A stretch of DNA of 64,000 nucleotides from Hevea brasiliensis. Taxonomy: Eukaryota; Streptophyta; Magnoliopsida; Malpighiales; Euphorbiaceae. Below, piece after piece: positions 1 through 10,392 of this stretch. The position numbers and the translations under genes were made by a program. The notes under the pieces were generated by a model. That model was given only the letters and a program-made list of their open reading frames with translations. It was not told the origin of the DNA and did no database searches. Numbering within the stretch: position 1 is the first letter of the stretch; every line of letters begins with the position of its first letter. Location of the stretch: assembly GCF_030052815.1 (NCBI RefSeq), contig NC_079500.1, forward strand, positions 5,230,298 to 5,294,297. Direction: 5' to 3'.

Positions 1-565
1 AATAAAATTGAGAATTTTTTTTTTTTCCTTAAGGATTTATTCCTTGTTTGCCTTTATTCTTCTGGTGCTTCATCATCCATTGATTGAACTTTTGGAGTAT
101 TCGACATTGTTAGTGGTATAATACCAGTTTCTTTTAGACAATGCATGGAATCTTTGAAATATAGTCAAAATGCTCAGAAAATATTGTGGCAACATTTGAA
201 AGCATGATTTAAAAATAAAAAAAAATTGGGAGTACATTGACTCAATTGCAGTTAGACAACTGATAGCATTTGAAAATTTTGCTTAGGAGCTGTTCTTCAT
301 TGTTGCTTCTGAAGTTTCTCAATAATGATGTCAACAAACAAAGTGGCAAGATGAATGTCAATTAACCCAAATTCTTACATTACATGATCATGTTTATGCC
401 ATAAATTCTGTTTGTTTATACTAATATTTTTCTACTTTCACCTCATATATGTACATATAGATTGTTAATCCAAGCTTAGCTTATTATTTTTTATTTCAGC
501 AACCTTAAAATCTCATAATTTTTATTAGGTCCATTTATATATCAATTATGAATTCTTTTGTTCAG
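1..565 (+). other. Intronic sequence of the DUF639 gene
   Basis: AT-rich, no open frame of note. It ends in a TTCAG acceptor at 561-565, directly before the first coding exon in the window. The upstream exons of the gene therefore lie to the left of the window. I see no further exon in this stretch. Confidence 0.7.
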
Positions 566-3500
566 CTCGGAGACATGGGTGCTAGAATTTGTTGACTTGG
601 GAGGTGACTCAAGAAGAGATGTTTGGCATGCATTTATTAATGAAGTTATTTCCTTGCACAAGTTCATCTGTGAGTTTGGACCCGAAGACAGCGATCAGTC
701 AATATTTCAAGTGTATGGTGCCCAAAAAGGGAAAGAAAGGGCTATCACCAGTGCTATTAATAGTATTGCTAGACTTCAGGCCCTTCAATTTATGCGGAAG
801 TTGCTGGATGATCCCATCAAACTTGTTCAGTTCTCATTTTTGCAGAAGGCACCCTATGGAGACATTGTTTACCAAACTCTAGCTGTAAATTACTGGGGTG
901 GACCTTTAGTTAAAAAAGCTACCATGGCAGAGTATCAAGCAGCACAAGGAGCAAAGCCTTCTGATGAGTTATTGGAAATCAGTAATCATGTATTTGACAT
1001 AGATGGAAGTGTTTACTTACAGAAGTGGATGAGGTCTCCATCTTGGATTTCCACTGCTTCCATTAATTTCTGGAAGAACTCTTCAACAAAGCAAGGTGTT
1101 GTATTAAGTAAAGATCTTGTTGTGGCTGATATGACTCTTGTAGAGAGGGCAGCAATAACATGCAAAGAAAAATGCCAGGTGGTTGAAAAAACTCAAGCGA
1201 CAATTGATGCTGCAATGCTTCAAGGGATACCAAGTAACATCGATCTCTTCAAGGTTTGACTTTTTCTTTTGCACTGTTTCTTCTTCTGAGTAGTTTTCCC
1301 ATTTGCTTATGGAGCCAACATCTTTTAGATAACTCTTAACTTGTGTCACTTGGTGAAGACATATTGTTGAGAAGGCATTGTTTCATACTTCCCTGAATGG
1401 CTCTCTTATAGATTGACAGTAGTGCAAGTGGAGTGTAAAGTTAAAATCCCATTTATGTCATTCTTTTTTTTTTCTCCCTTAAAGTACCACATATGTGAAT
1501 CGAAAGTTCATATCTTTAATATAGAAAGAGGTGAAGTGAATTTTTATTCTGAAGGGACTAGTTCATAATTAGGATTTTATCATTTTTGTTTCTGCTATTG
1601 CTCTTGTAAGATTGGTAACTCTGCTTTGAGTTGATCTATTTCTGCTTCCTTCTGGGTGAAAGAAAGCAGTAAAGAGAAAATGCATGTGAGTTGAGGGCAG
1701 TATGAAGCAACTCATGATGTGATGAGAAAATCTTACACAGTTGAACTTTGGTCTACTTTCTATTCTAGTCATTGTTGAGAGTTGAGACTGGTCAATCTTT
1801 TGAGGGAATTTATTTTGGACAACAAGAGTTTTAGAGTCTGCTTCTCTTGCTCCAATTTATTGTCCCAAGTCCCAACCCATTAACTATCAACTTTTTTCGA
1901 TTGTCCTCTGTGTCTGTGTTTGTGTTGACACTTCACACACACACACGCAAAACAAAAAAAAAAAGGAAAACAAAAAAGACAATAGACAATTAGTGATGAC
2001 AAGCATTAGGAAATATAATTTGGTGATAGTAGACTGCATTTCCTGTATTGGAAGAAGATAGTGTCCAGATTCCAGGGCAATTCATTGGATCCCAGCAGCA
2101 GTGGTTCTAGTAATACCATTAGCATTAATAAATTTTGTTTGTTTTATTTCATTTTCTCATGGAAGTCAATGAAACAGTAGTTTTTGACAAAATTGGCCTT
2201 TATCTTGATGCAGGAACTGATACTTCCCCTGGCTATGGCTGCCAATAATTTTGGAAAACTGAGACGCTGGGAGGAGCCACATCTGACCATCTCTTTTCTT
2301 GCATTTGCATATTCAGTTATTTTCAGGTCCATTCATTGCTTGAGCAAATTATTATGGGAACAACTTCTGGTTTTAATCCTTGCAGACAGCTTTAACATTA
2401 AGCAAAGCCTAGTGCATAATACTATAAAGATACTATTTAATTTTTTAAACTAGGTGATTAACTTGTAATACACATACTATTTCATTTTCATGTCTGACAA
2501 AGTTTTGCGTGTAGGTTGAATTTCTTAGCTTTTTGATTGTTCGTCTGCTCAGTATTGGATTTTGCTGAAATAGCTCAACAAATTCTTGAAGCTAATAATA
2601 TGTGCAAGTTATTCTTTACAACATACATTATGTTTATTTGGAGCAATTTGCATTAAACACAATTTCAGTTATATAAACAAATGATGGTGTCACTTCAAAT
2701 TTTTCTGGCATATGGTCACAAAGAACTTTCCTCTCTTGGGCCATGATTACATCTAATCTTTCCAGGGAAGTGCTTATTTTTTACTTATAATTTTCTATTT
2801 ACTCCTTTGCTGTGGTACTCTCTCTAACTGCATTGATCTTTATTTTTCTTCTGCTTATTTGTGCATGTCTTCACAATTGTAGTCAGTTACATCTAAGCTT
2901 ACATCGGTTGAATGATATTGTTCATGCACTTGATTAGCAGCTATAGATTTTTATTCTGAACCAAAGTTGATATAGCACACTTTGTTTTTCTTGTTATTTT
3001 TCATAATTTATTTTTCCATGATATTATTAGAATCTAAGCTTGAATTCTGACTTTCTTTTTCAGAAATTTGCTGCCATATGTATTTCCGATGATGTTAATG
3101 GTTTTGGCAGCTGGGATGCTAACACTGAAGGGGCTTAAGGAGCAAGGTCGCTTGGGCAGATCATTTGGGAAAGTTACCATTCGTGATCAACCACCTTCAA
3201 ATACCATTCAAAAGATTATAGCAGTAAAAGATGCCATGTGTGATGTGGAAAATTATCTCCAGAATCTGAATGTCACACTTCTAAAAATTCGTACAATTAT
3301 TCTTTCAGGTCATCCTCAGGTATGTTGTCATGTTGAGAAAAATTATTGAAATATAAATATGCAAATTCTATTGCTTCTTGTTCTCTATTTGATTCCGTAT
3401 CAGAACCATTTAGTATTTTGCTTTCATGACTTAAGAACTTATAATTTGTGTTCTTTAGTTGAATACTGAGAAGGATAAATGTGCTTTGTGCAATATAATG

Positions 3501-4120
3501 CCCCCTTTCCACAAAACAACTTTGGATATTCATTGATACCTGCAATATCACTTTTCAGCTTAAGAGCTCAGGGGCGAATGAAAATAGATAGAATAGAAGG
3601 CTTGTTGATATATCATGGGATTAACATATATTCTACGAGTATTTTCTGATTCCTTGAGATCAGGAACGGGTATTCTATTAAGGTTGTAATATTGTTTTAA
3701 TTTGGTTTGGGATTAAGGCTTAGGTTGTTGTTGTAGGGCTATTTGGAGAACTTTTTTTTGTTGCTGCCTTTTGAAATTTGATTAGTTTACTTTCCAGTCT
3801 TTGATATACTGTGGTGACAATCTGATTTTAAAATTTGAACCTTTTGTTAGATAACAACTGAGGTTGCACTGGTGTTGTTAGCTTCCGCAACTGTTCTTCT
3901 CATTGTCCCTTTCAAGTATGTTGCTGCCTTTCTTCTTTTTGATCTCTTCACCCGGGAGCTTGAGTTCCGGAAGGAAATGGTTAAGAGGTTCATAACCTTT
4001 CTGAAGGATCGCTGGAACACAGTGCCTGCTGCCCCTGTAGTTGTGTTACCTTTTGCATATGATGAGTCAACATCAACAAATCAAAAGGAGAAAATTAATA
4101 ATAAACAATCAAAAAAATAG
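566..4120 (+). CDS. DUF639 family membrane protein, C-terminal part (5' truncated by window)
   Basis: Four exons can be joined in phase: 566-1253, 2214-2326, 3064-3319 and 3851-4120 (stop TAG). All borders are GT..AG, and codons split correctly at 2326/3064. The first exon carries conserved text such as ETWVLEFVDLGGDSRRDVW, and later SDELLEISNHVFDIDGSVY. Exon 3 holds a hydrophobic segment (LLPYVFPMMLMVLAAGML). Exon 4 holds another (VALVLLASATVLLIVPFKY) and ends in a hydrophilic Lys/Asn-rich tail (NNKQSKK). This matches the plant-specific DUF639 proteins, which are of unknown biochemical function and usually around 600-700 residues; about 440 are present here. The N-terminus and promoter are outside the window. 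The family assignment is recognition of conserved motifs; the membrane location is inferred from the hydrophobic segments. Confidence 0.88.
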
Positions 4121-5147
4121 TTAGGGTAGAGGCAAGCCTTAGATATACAGACATAGGGATTGGAAAATCCCACCTGTAATTTTCTTTGTCCATTTTTCGT
4201 ATATGAGCAGAAGCACATTAAGGGTGACAATTATTCTTGGTTGTTTCTGTGGGGGCGAGGAAAAAAAAATGAGGGGGGTGGGGGATCAGGCAGGGTTTGA
4301 GAGAATTTCATATTTACTGCTAATCAAGTGCGATGACAAAGATGCTTGAACAAAAGTGTTCACAATTTCTTTTATGGTGGTACATTCATTCAGACAGCAC
4401 GCAATCCACCAATTCTTGCCCTGAATATCAACTGATCTTTACTGATCACAAGCTGTGTGATTAGGAATCAAGGTAAACCTTGTGAAATTTTCTTTCTTTA
4501 GTACTGATTTCTTCTTGATTAGCATATAATTGACATACTTTCTTTCAAAATTTCGCAGTTTGATGCTGTACATGTTATTTTCTTTCTGCTTGTACCACTT
4601 GTAAGCTGCTGCCACCCAGGTCATTTCTTATTAAACGTATTTAGAGACATGGAAGGATAGTTGTTCAAAATGCTCTGTACCTTGTAATAAAATGATTCCT
4701 CAAAAAATTCGACTGAATAAGCAAGCCCTTCAAAATAATTATTTCTCGCAATTTCAGTGACTCTACCTCTGCTGAATATGCTACTATAAATGCAATTTTC
4801 CTTTTTCACTCCATAAGTTCACAGGAAAAGATTCTGTTAGTTGTATTTGATAGAAAGATGTTTTTGTTTATTAGTCGTTTCTATCAATTGAAGAGTTAGT
4901 GTTGAGATGGTGTTTTCCCCCCTTTATAGTTCAGTTTCTCTTAAAAGTTAAAACATATTCAGCTATGATGATTAAAGAAAATTTTCTCAAAATTCTTCTC
5001 TGATTCATAGCTATGAAGTTACATCATCTAGTAAATCACATCACACTTCCATATATGAGAGAACCAAGCCAAAAACCAAAATACATTATATGGGGAAACT
5101 AAACATTTCAAAAATGAATCACATGATACACCGAATTGCATGTACTG
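4121..5147. other. Intergenic, convergent 3' ends of DUF639 and TLP genes
   Basis: Contains the 3' UTR of the DUF639 gene and that of the thaumatin-like gene, which is transcribed toward it. Short open frames on the minus strand at 4439-4809 show no recognisable protein. No RNA gene or repeat was recognised. Confidence 0.6.
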
Positions 5148-6212
5148 CTAAATTTTGATTTGCAAGACAAATGCCAGGGGCAATATCACCATCAGATTCC
5201 ACCATCCTTGAGGTAGCAGTGGCAGTGCTTTTGAGCTATTTGTTGCATTGCACATGACCTTATTGTCATGGTAACTGCAGAAAGTTTGATTCCTGAAATC
5301 CATCAACAAATTAGTAAATTACAAATCAGAAATAAGAATACCGAAATTATTAAGTGATGTGATTTACCTGCAAAAGATTGCAAAATATGAACTTACCGTG
5401 ATGCACAGAAGGTGACAATATAGTCTGATGCAGAGCATGTTATGATGCTTGTTGCGTCCCTATCATATGCGTAGCTAGATGCTGCAGGGCATACTTGCTT
5501 AAACCCCCTCGAATAATTTGAAGGTACGCATGCCACAGGATCACTATATGCCCCTCTACAGCAGTACTCATCAGAATCAAACACATTGCATGCACTCCTG
5601 CATGCAATGACCTTCCCATCAGATCTAACAGAGAGCTCCGTCGGGCAATTGTTCCGAACATCTCCATCACAGCCAGCAATGCTACAATTCCCTTTACCAC
5701 TAAGAGGCTCAACAACTATAGGCAAATTAAACCCATCTACAAGGCTAACATCGTAAAAATCTATATCTCCGAGGGTAAATTCAGCAATGGTGTTAGGTGG
5801 ACTACTTGGACCTGAGCAATTTAGAGAGGTGCCACAGCTGCCTGTTTGACATGATCCAGTGTCATTTTTGTCAAAATTGCAGCCAGTTCTAGCCCATATC
5901 CGGCCACTCCAGCCAGTTGGGGCATTGTAGAAGGCAGTTTGGCCTGGATTTAAGGTAAAACCAGCCCCATGACTACTGTCACCTTTTGTTATTAAGCCAG
6001 GCCATATTGTTCCTTTGCAGTTGTTGAGCAAGGTGAAAGTTTTTGTTGTTGTGGAAATATTTTGCCCTATCAAAAACATCAAACATAAAGACATTAATAG
6101 CAGTGAATCCTTGAGTTTAAAGAAAGTGGCTAGTAGAGTAGAGAATGTTACCTGATACAATAGTAAAAAAGATGAACAAGAAAGCTGCTTGTAAACTGAG
6201 ATTTTGAGCCAT
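5148..6212 (-). CDS. Thaumatin-like protein (PR-5 family) with GPI-type C-terminal tail
   Basis: Read on the minus strand as three exons: 6212-6152, 6066-5397 and 5292-5148, joined in phase to 291 codons. Start: the ATG at 6212 opens a signal peptide (MAQNLSLQAAFLFIFFTIVS). The longer frame starting at 6217 runs through the first intron and is not the gene. The thaumatin domain (about residues 25-240) has the canonical 16 cysteines, and the Arg/Glu/Asp positions of the acidic cleft are plausible (RIWARTGC, IAEFTLG, DFYDVSLVDGFNLP). At 5397 the frame would stop within the donor CG|GTAAGT. Splicing instead to 5292 adds NQTFCSYHDNKVMC, a Ser/Pro spacer and a hydrophobic end (WWNLMVILPLAFVL), as in GPI-anchored TLPs. 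Extracellular, defence- or wall-associated role by family; substrate unknown. A TATA-like CATATAATAG lies near 6270. Confidence 0.9.
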
Positions 6213-6792
6213 CTCAATTACACTTCCAAAGCTTTGTGTTTACATGGAGAACTGAGACATTGCAAGTGAAGCTATTATATGAGTGCATGGGGATAAAGGG
6301 AATGAAAGAATACGTGTCGAAGAGAGTAAATCTACAAACAGAGACAGCTCAAGAAAGCTTCCTTGCTTAATTATATGTCCAACCAATTGATTCCTTACTC
6401 CAAACATTTTATTCTCAATTAATAGATTCTTTAATCAATAGATTAAGCGGATCTTCTTCATTTCCATTGATTTTTACATTCTTTAATCTAAAAGTTCACT
6501 AGACCAGACAATGACAATCCCTTCGAGAATGATGGATTCGATCTCCCTTGCACTGGAAGGAAACTCATATAAAGCATCCTCTCTCTAGGGCGGAACAGAG
6601 ATATGACTTGGTTGAGTTCTATATAAAGTCCAGCCCTTCCTCTGCTTCTTGAGAGTCCACTTCACTTCTCACTGGTAGAACAAGGTCTTCCACTAATGGG
6701 TTTTGCCCGACGCCCTCCATCAGTAAATGTGAATCTTATGGGAGCTTGGGAGAATAATGGGTTGGACTGCTTAATGTTTATATTGTTTCCAA
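6213..6792. other. TLP promoter side and unassigned low-copy sequence
   Basis: The first about 150 bases should hold the TLP promoter and 5' UTR. From about 6490 to 6790 the sequence is less AT-rich than its surroundings and resembles no gene I know. It includes a 21-base stretch at about 6688-6708 that recurs with three changes near 7140-7160. Confidence 0.4.
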
Positions 6793-6972
6793 GGAGGAGG
6801 ACCAGTTGGTCCGTCCATGAGAGCCCTCACTAGAGCGCTCTTGCCGTCATTCTGGTGGCCCACCACTAGCACAGTCGGTGCGTCTAATGGTGTCTAGCTC
6901 TTGGGCCAAGCCGTGGAGCTCGTAGTACGCTTCGTAGAGGCTGCACTGCTCCTGCATTGCCTCTCTCGCCAT
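6793..6972 (-). pseudogene. Fragment of DRP5B/ARC5-like dynamin (5' end, frameshifted)
   Basis: On the minus strand an ATG at 6972 starts a frame reading ...CSLYEAYYELHGLAQELDT.... A shift of one base near 6880 leads into APTVLVVGHQNDGKSALV. Together these match the start of the GTPase domain of the plant dynamin DRP5B (ARC5), which constricts the chloroplast division site. The P-loop region is recognisable but altered (GHQNDGKS). The reading degenerates after ALVRALMD (about 6800) and ends in a stop. No further dynamin sequence (switch, middle or GED regions) follows on either side, so this is a truncated copy. It is not a processed copy of the whole mRNA, because only the 5' end is present. 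Identification is by recognition of the motif order; the mechanism of copying is unknown. Confidence 0.72.
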
Positions 6973-7940
6973 TATCGCTCAGAAATGAGAGGCCTCAGAG
7001 GTGATCTACAGTTGAAAACGACGGGGTATAAAACGGCGCCGTTGCAGATTAATCTATCAAATTCAAAACTTGGGCCTAGTTCCATGGGTGTACGCCTTGC
7101 CTGTAGAGTTTAAAGCCCACTGGCCTCTGTTTCGGACTAGGCCTTCCACTCATGGGTTTCAATTAGATCTCCCAATTATATTATAGGGCAAAGTACCTCT
7201 GCCTATCTTGTACTTTAGTGCTTTTATTCTTTAAGTTGAGGATATCTTTAATCATAAAAACAAAAAGTTAATTTCTTCAAGATGAAATACTTATGCTTAA
7301 AAAAAAAGTTTACTTCTATAAACAAAAATCAAAGGCTTGCTTGGCAATATTAACGGTTATAGTAGTTGTTAATTATTTTAGTAGTTGCCGTCTATTTTAT
7401 TAGCTGTTAGATATTAGTTATTAACGGTTAATTATTTGTATAGTGATTTAAAATAAAAGTATTCAGTAAAAATAACTTAGTTATTAAATGTAGAAATAGG
7501 TGTATCATCTTGTTGACCATAGTCAAAATTTTCTCTCAACCTCCAAACAGTAGGAGAGATAACTTTTCACATGTTACTCCATCAATCTCTAAATACTAGT
7601 ATAAATATTATGCCACTATATAGTATAAATAAAAAAGAAAGTGTTTTAATTAGGGTCAAAACACTAAATACTACTTTAAAAGCTGCTATCAAAGAGGACT
7701 AAAGAGTAATATATAACAAGATAATGTTTTTATTTTGCAACTTAAAAAAAATTAATAGAATTTAATTTCATAACTTCCTGTATTACAACAAAAATATTAG
7801 ACCATAAGAATAGTATTTCAATAATAATTTTTTTACAATTTTATAAACTCTTTTTAATTTAACATATATGAAACATGAAAACTCTTAATAAAAATCTCAC
7901 TATATACCTGAGCCCTTTTGAGAACTTGAGTTTGCTAGTT
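6973..7940. other. Unassigned region next to the dynamin fragment
   Basis: 6973-7130 probably carries copied upstream sequence of the dynamin gene. It contains the palindromic AACGGCGCCGTT at about 7032, a motif common in plant promoters. About 7330-7700 looks like a small non-autonomous DNA element (a GCTTGCTTGGCAATATTAACGG left side and a weakly complementary right side ending in AAAGAGGACT), but the terminal repeats are too diverged to call. No gene recognised. Confidence 0.35.
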
Positions 7941-7949
7941 GTAAGTCCT

Positions 7950-9142
7950 AGTGGTGTGGCAGTAAAACTAGAAGAATTCGTCTTATTGTAGGGAATGTAT
8001 TAATTAAATTGTTTAAATCATGGATATATTTTGTAGAAATCAATCTATTTCTAACTGTTCTACCTCTGGCACAGGAGAGAAGATAATAAACAATGAAGAA
8101 TTAATTATTGAAGATTTTAAAAAGTCAATAGATAATTAGAAACTTTCTAAAGTTCAAATCTACAAACAAAGCAAGTTTAACTTCCTTAGTAAAACTGATT
8201 ATAGTATCAAAACTAGGGAAAGAGATATCCACATCACAAAGCCCTTTGAGATCATAAAGCTTTTAACTTCTTCTTCTTCGAATAAGCTCAAAGCCAAAGG
8301 ATATAACTGCATTCATGCAGGATTAGTTCAAGTGGGAATAAAGCCCCGAACCAAAGAAGGTCTCAACACCTCTATCTTAGCTATTCTTAGAGATGCACGG
8401 ATTTATAATTTTTAAGATTCTTTGCTTAGCTCTATTGAGTCTAGTCTCTACACTGATCCTATTTCTTTTGAGTGTTATCCAGATTTAACTATATCTTTGA
8501 ATGATAAAAATTTGCTTGATAGTCTTGTTTTGCAGATAAAAACTCATAACTATAAAATGCTTCCTATATCTATTCCAATTGCCTTGATTTTTAAAGTTCA
8601 TTATAAAGTTATGATGACCGCTTTTGCTTCTAAAACTCTTATTCACGGTCAGAAAGGAGAAACCCTCCTCCTACAAGCTGACCTCACTAAAGCCAATGTT
8701 ATTATCCCTAGATCCATCAAATGGAATAAAGTATACTTTTCAGATGATTGGATCTTAGAAGGAGCCTCAAAGCCTAAGCCAATATCTCCTCCAAGCCCAA
8801 ACACAGAGCTTAGACAAATTGTCCAATACCTAGATGGAAAAGTAAAGTTATCATTTACCAAAAAATCCACAAGTTCAAGACCCTCTTATGATACTACCTC
8901 TTCTTTTGAAACTATTGACTTAGGAAGAATTTCAAACTTGCCTTCTGTGATAAACTTACCTATCACCTGAATGCCCTCTATTATCAACTTCCCAATTACT
9001 CAAGACCATTTTAATCAAATCCCTTACTTGCCTAGACATTCAACTTCTGATATACCAAGAACTTCAATGCAAACTACTGATTTTTCTACTACCATACCTA
9101 GACTTATTTATTCTGCTCCAGAAGAAAAGCTAAGACCTACAT
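7950..9142 (+). mobile_element. Endogenous pararetrovirus (Caulimoviridae), left part
   Basis: Left segment of a decayed Petuvirus/Florendovirus-like caulimovirid insertion. It carries the movement-protein region (see separate entry) and breaks off at 9142, where a solo LTR is inserted. The rest of the virus resumes at 16924. The left border is uncertain by a few hundred bases because the sequence upstream of about 8100 is noncoding and AT-rich. Old copy: several in-frame stops. Confidence 0.75.
8161..9142 (+). pseudogene. EPRV movement-protein region (degenerate)
   Basis: Reading in one frame shows the hallmark order of a caulimovirid movement protein of the 30K superfamily: a VGIKPRTKEGLNTS stretch near 8335-8375, then a long open stretch from 8422 to 8970. 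An in-frame TAA at 8413-8415 separates the two. The open stretch includes HGQKGETLLLQADLTKANV, then a segment of basic and aromatic residues before a Pro/Ser-rich linker. Another stop lies at 8968-8970. The protein would have mediated cell-to-cell movement; here it is interrupted and cannot be made whole. No initiation codon can be assigned. Confidence 0.72.
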
Positions 9143-10387
9143 TGTGACACCCATCACCCGTCTGCAGTGTAGCCGAGCAAGGCATGTCACACTCAGTATC
9201 GGGATGCCCTATCTTATCATACTTTATTCCTTTAATAATTTCTTCTCATTATATTTTAAAAATAAATTATATTTCTACAAGAGAAACTAATGGAGTTTCC
9301 CCTATTTTATTATCAGTTGGCATGTTTCACTATTCACCTGTTTAAAAATTTCGACAATAATTTCCAATAAAAATATCTCAACCATATTTATCACAACCAT
9401 CTCATCATTTCAAATATCATTATGTGTTTCCATTCCCTATTCATTTCCATACAAATTCATTCATGCTCAATTCATATACAAAAATTCTCAATCTTCATTA
9501 ATTTATATGATTTACAAACTAATTACATAAATTCATAATTTACAAGATATACAAATTAATTATATATGAAAGAGTTAATTTATTAATTTACATCACATAC
9601 ATATTAAATATATTTTCATAACTTACATTACATTACAACATGATAACTATTTATAAAATACAAAATATATTAGTATGACTTATATGGGCCCTATCTACAT
9701 GCATTTCTGAGGATGTGACAACCTTGGTCACTTTGTAGATCCGGACTTCAAAATTCCAGTCTAATATCCACTGGGCTTTGTCTTCTGTACCTATGTGAGG
9801 AAACAATCCTTCACGCTAAGTATTTCTACTTAGTGGTGCAATAATACAACAAGAAAATAATATACAAATAAAGATAAAAATAAAGCCTTATTCATGTAAT
9901 AAAAAATTATTTTGATTTCATATAGAATTTTAATATTAAATATGTTTTGTCATTCTTGATATTCTTTAGAAGTGCTTATCTCTTAATTTCACAGTAATAA
10001 TATATATTATACAAAGTTAATTAAAATATTAAAACTTATATTCATAGTATCATAGAAGATGCATTTGTAATATTTATTTAAGTTAAATTTATTTTACTAA
10101 TCTTATTATCTCTTTATTTCACATTTTCTTATGTTTTAGATCATTTCATAATAAATAAAATTTTATAGCTAATCTAGTTCATTTCAGGTATCTCTTACTC
10201 ATTTATTTAATTCCCATTATTCTTAACAAATTTTACTGCCCAAGTAACTTATGACAGATTGACTAAACTGGATAAGCGGGTCCTTGGCACTGGATATCGT
10301 GGTGTCTCGGACCGTCATACCATGGGACGCAAAATGTCAACCACGTATGCAATCAATATAGTTAACACAGGGCATCACAGTACCTCG

Positions 10388-10392
10388 GGTCG
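10388..10392 (+). repeat. Target-site duplication GGTCG (left)
   Basis: Identical to 14084-14088; the two copies flank the inner solo LTR exactly. Confidence 0.85.

Noticed and set aside
5393..6217. Single long minus-strand frame starting MRWLKIS as the TLP gene
   Set aside because: It reads through intron 1 and overlaps the exon 2 donor. A proper signal peptide is obtained only from the ATG at 6212 with splicing.
6901..7113. Plus-strand 70-codon frame
   Set aside because: Antisense shadow of the dynamin fragment and its upstream DNA.
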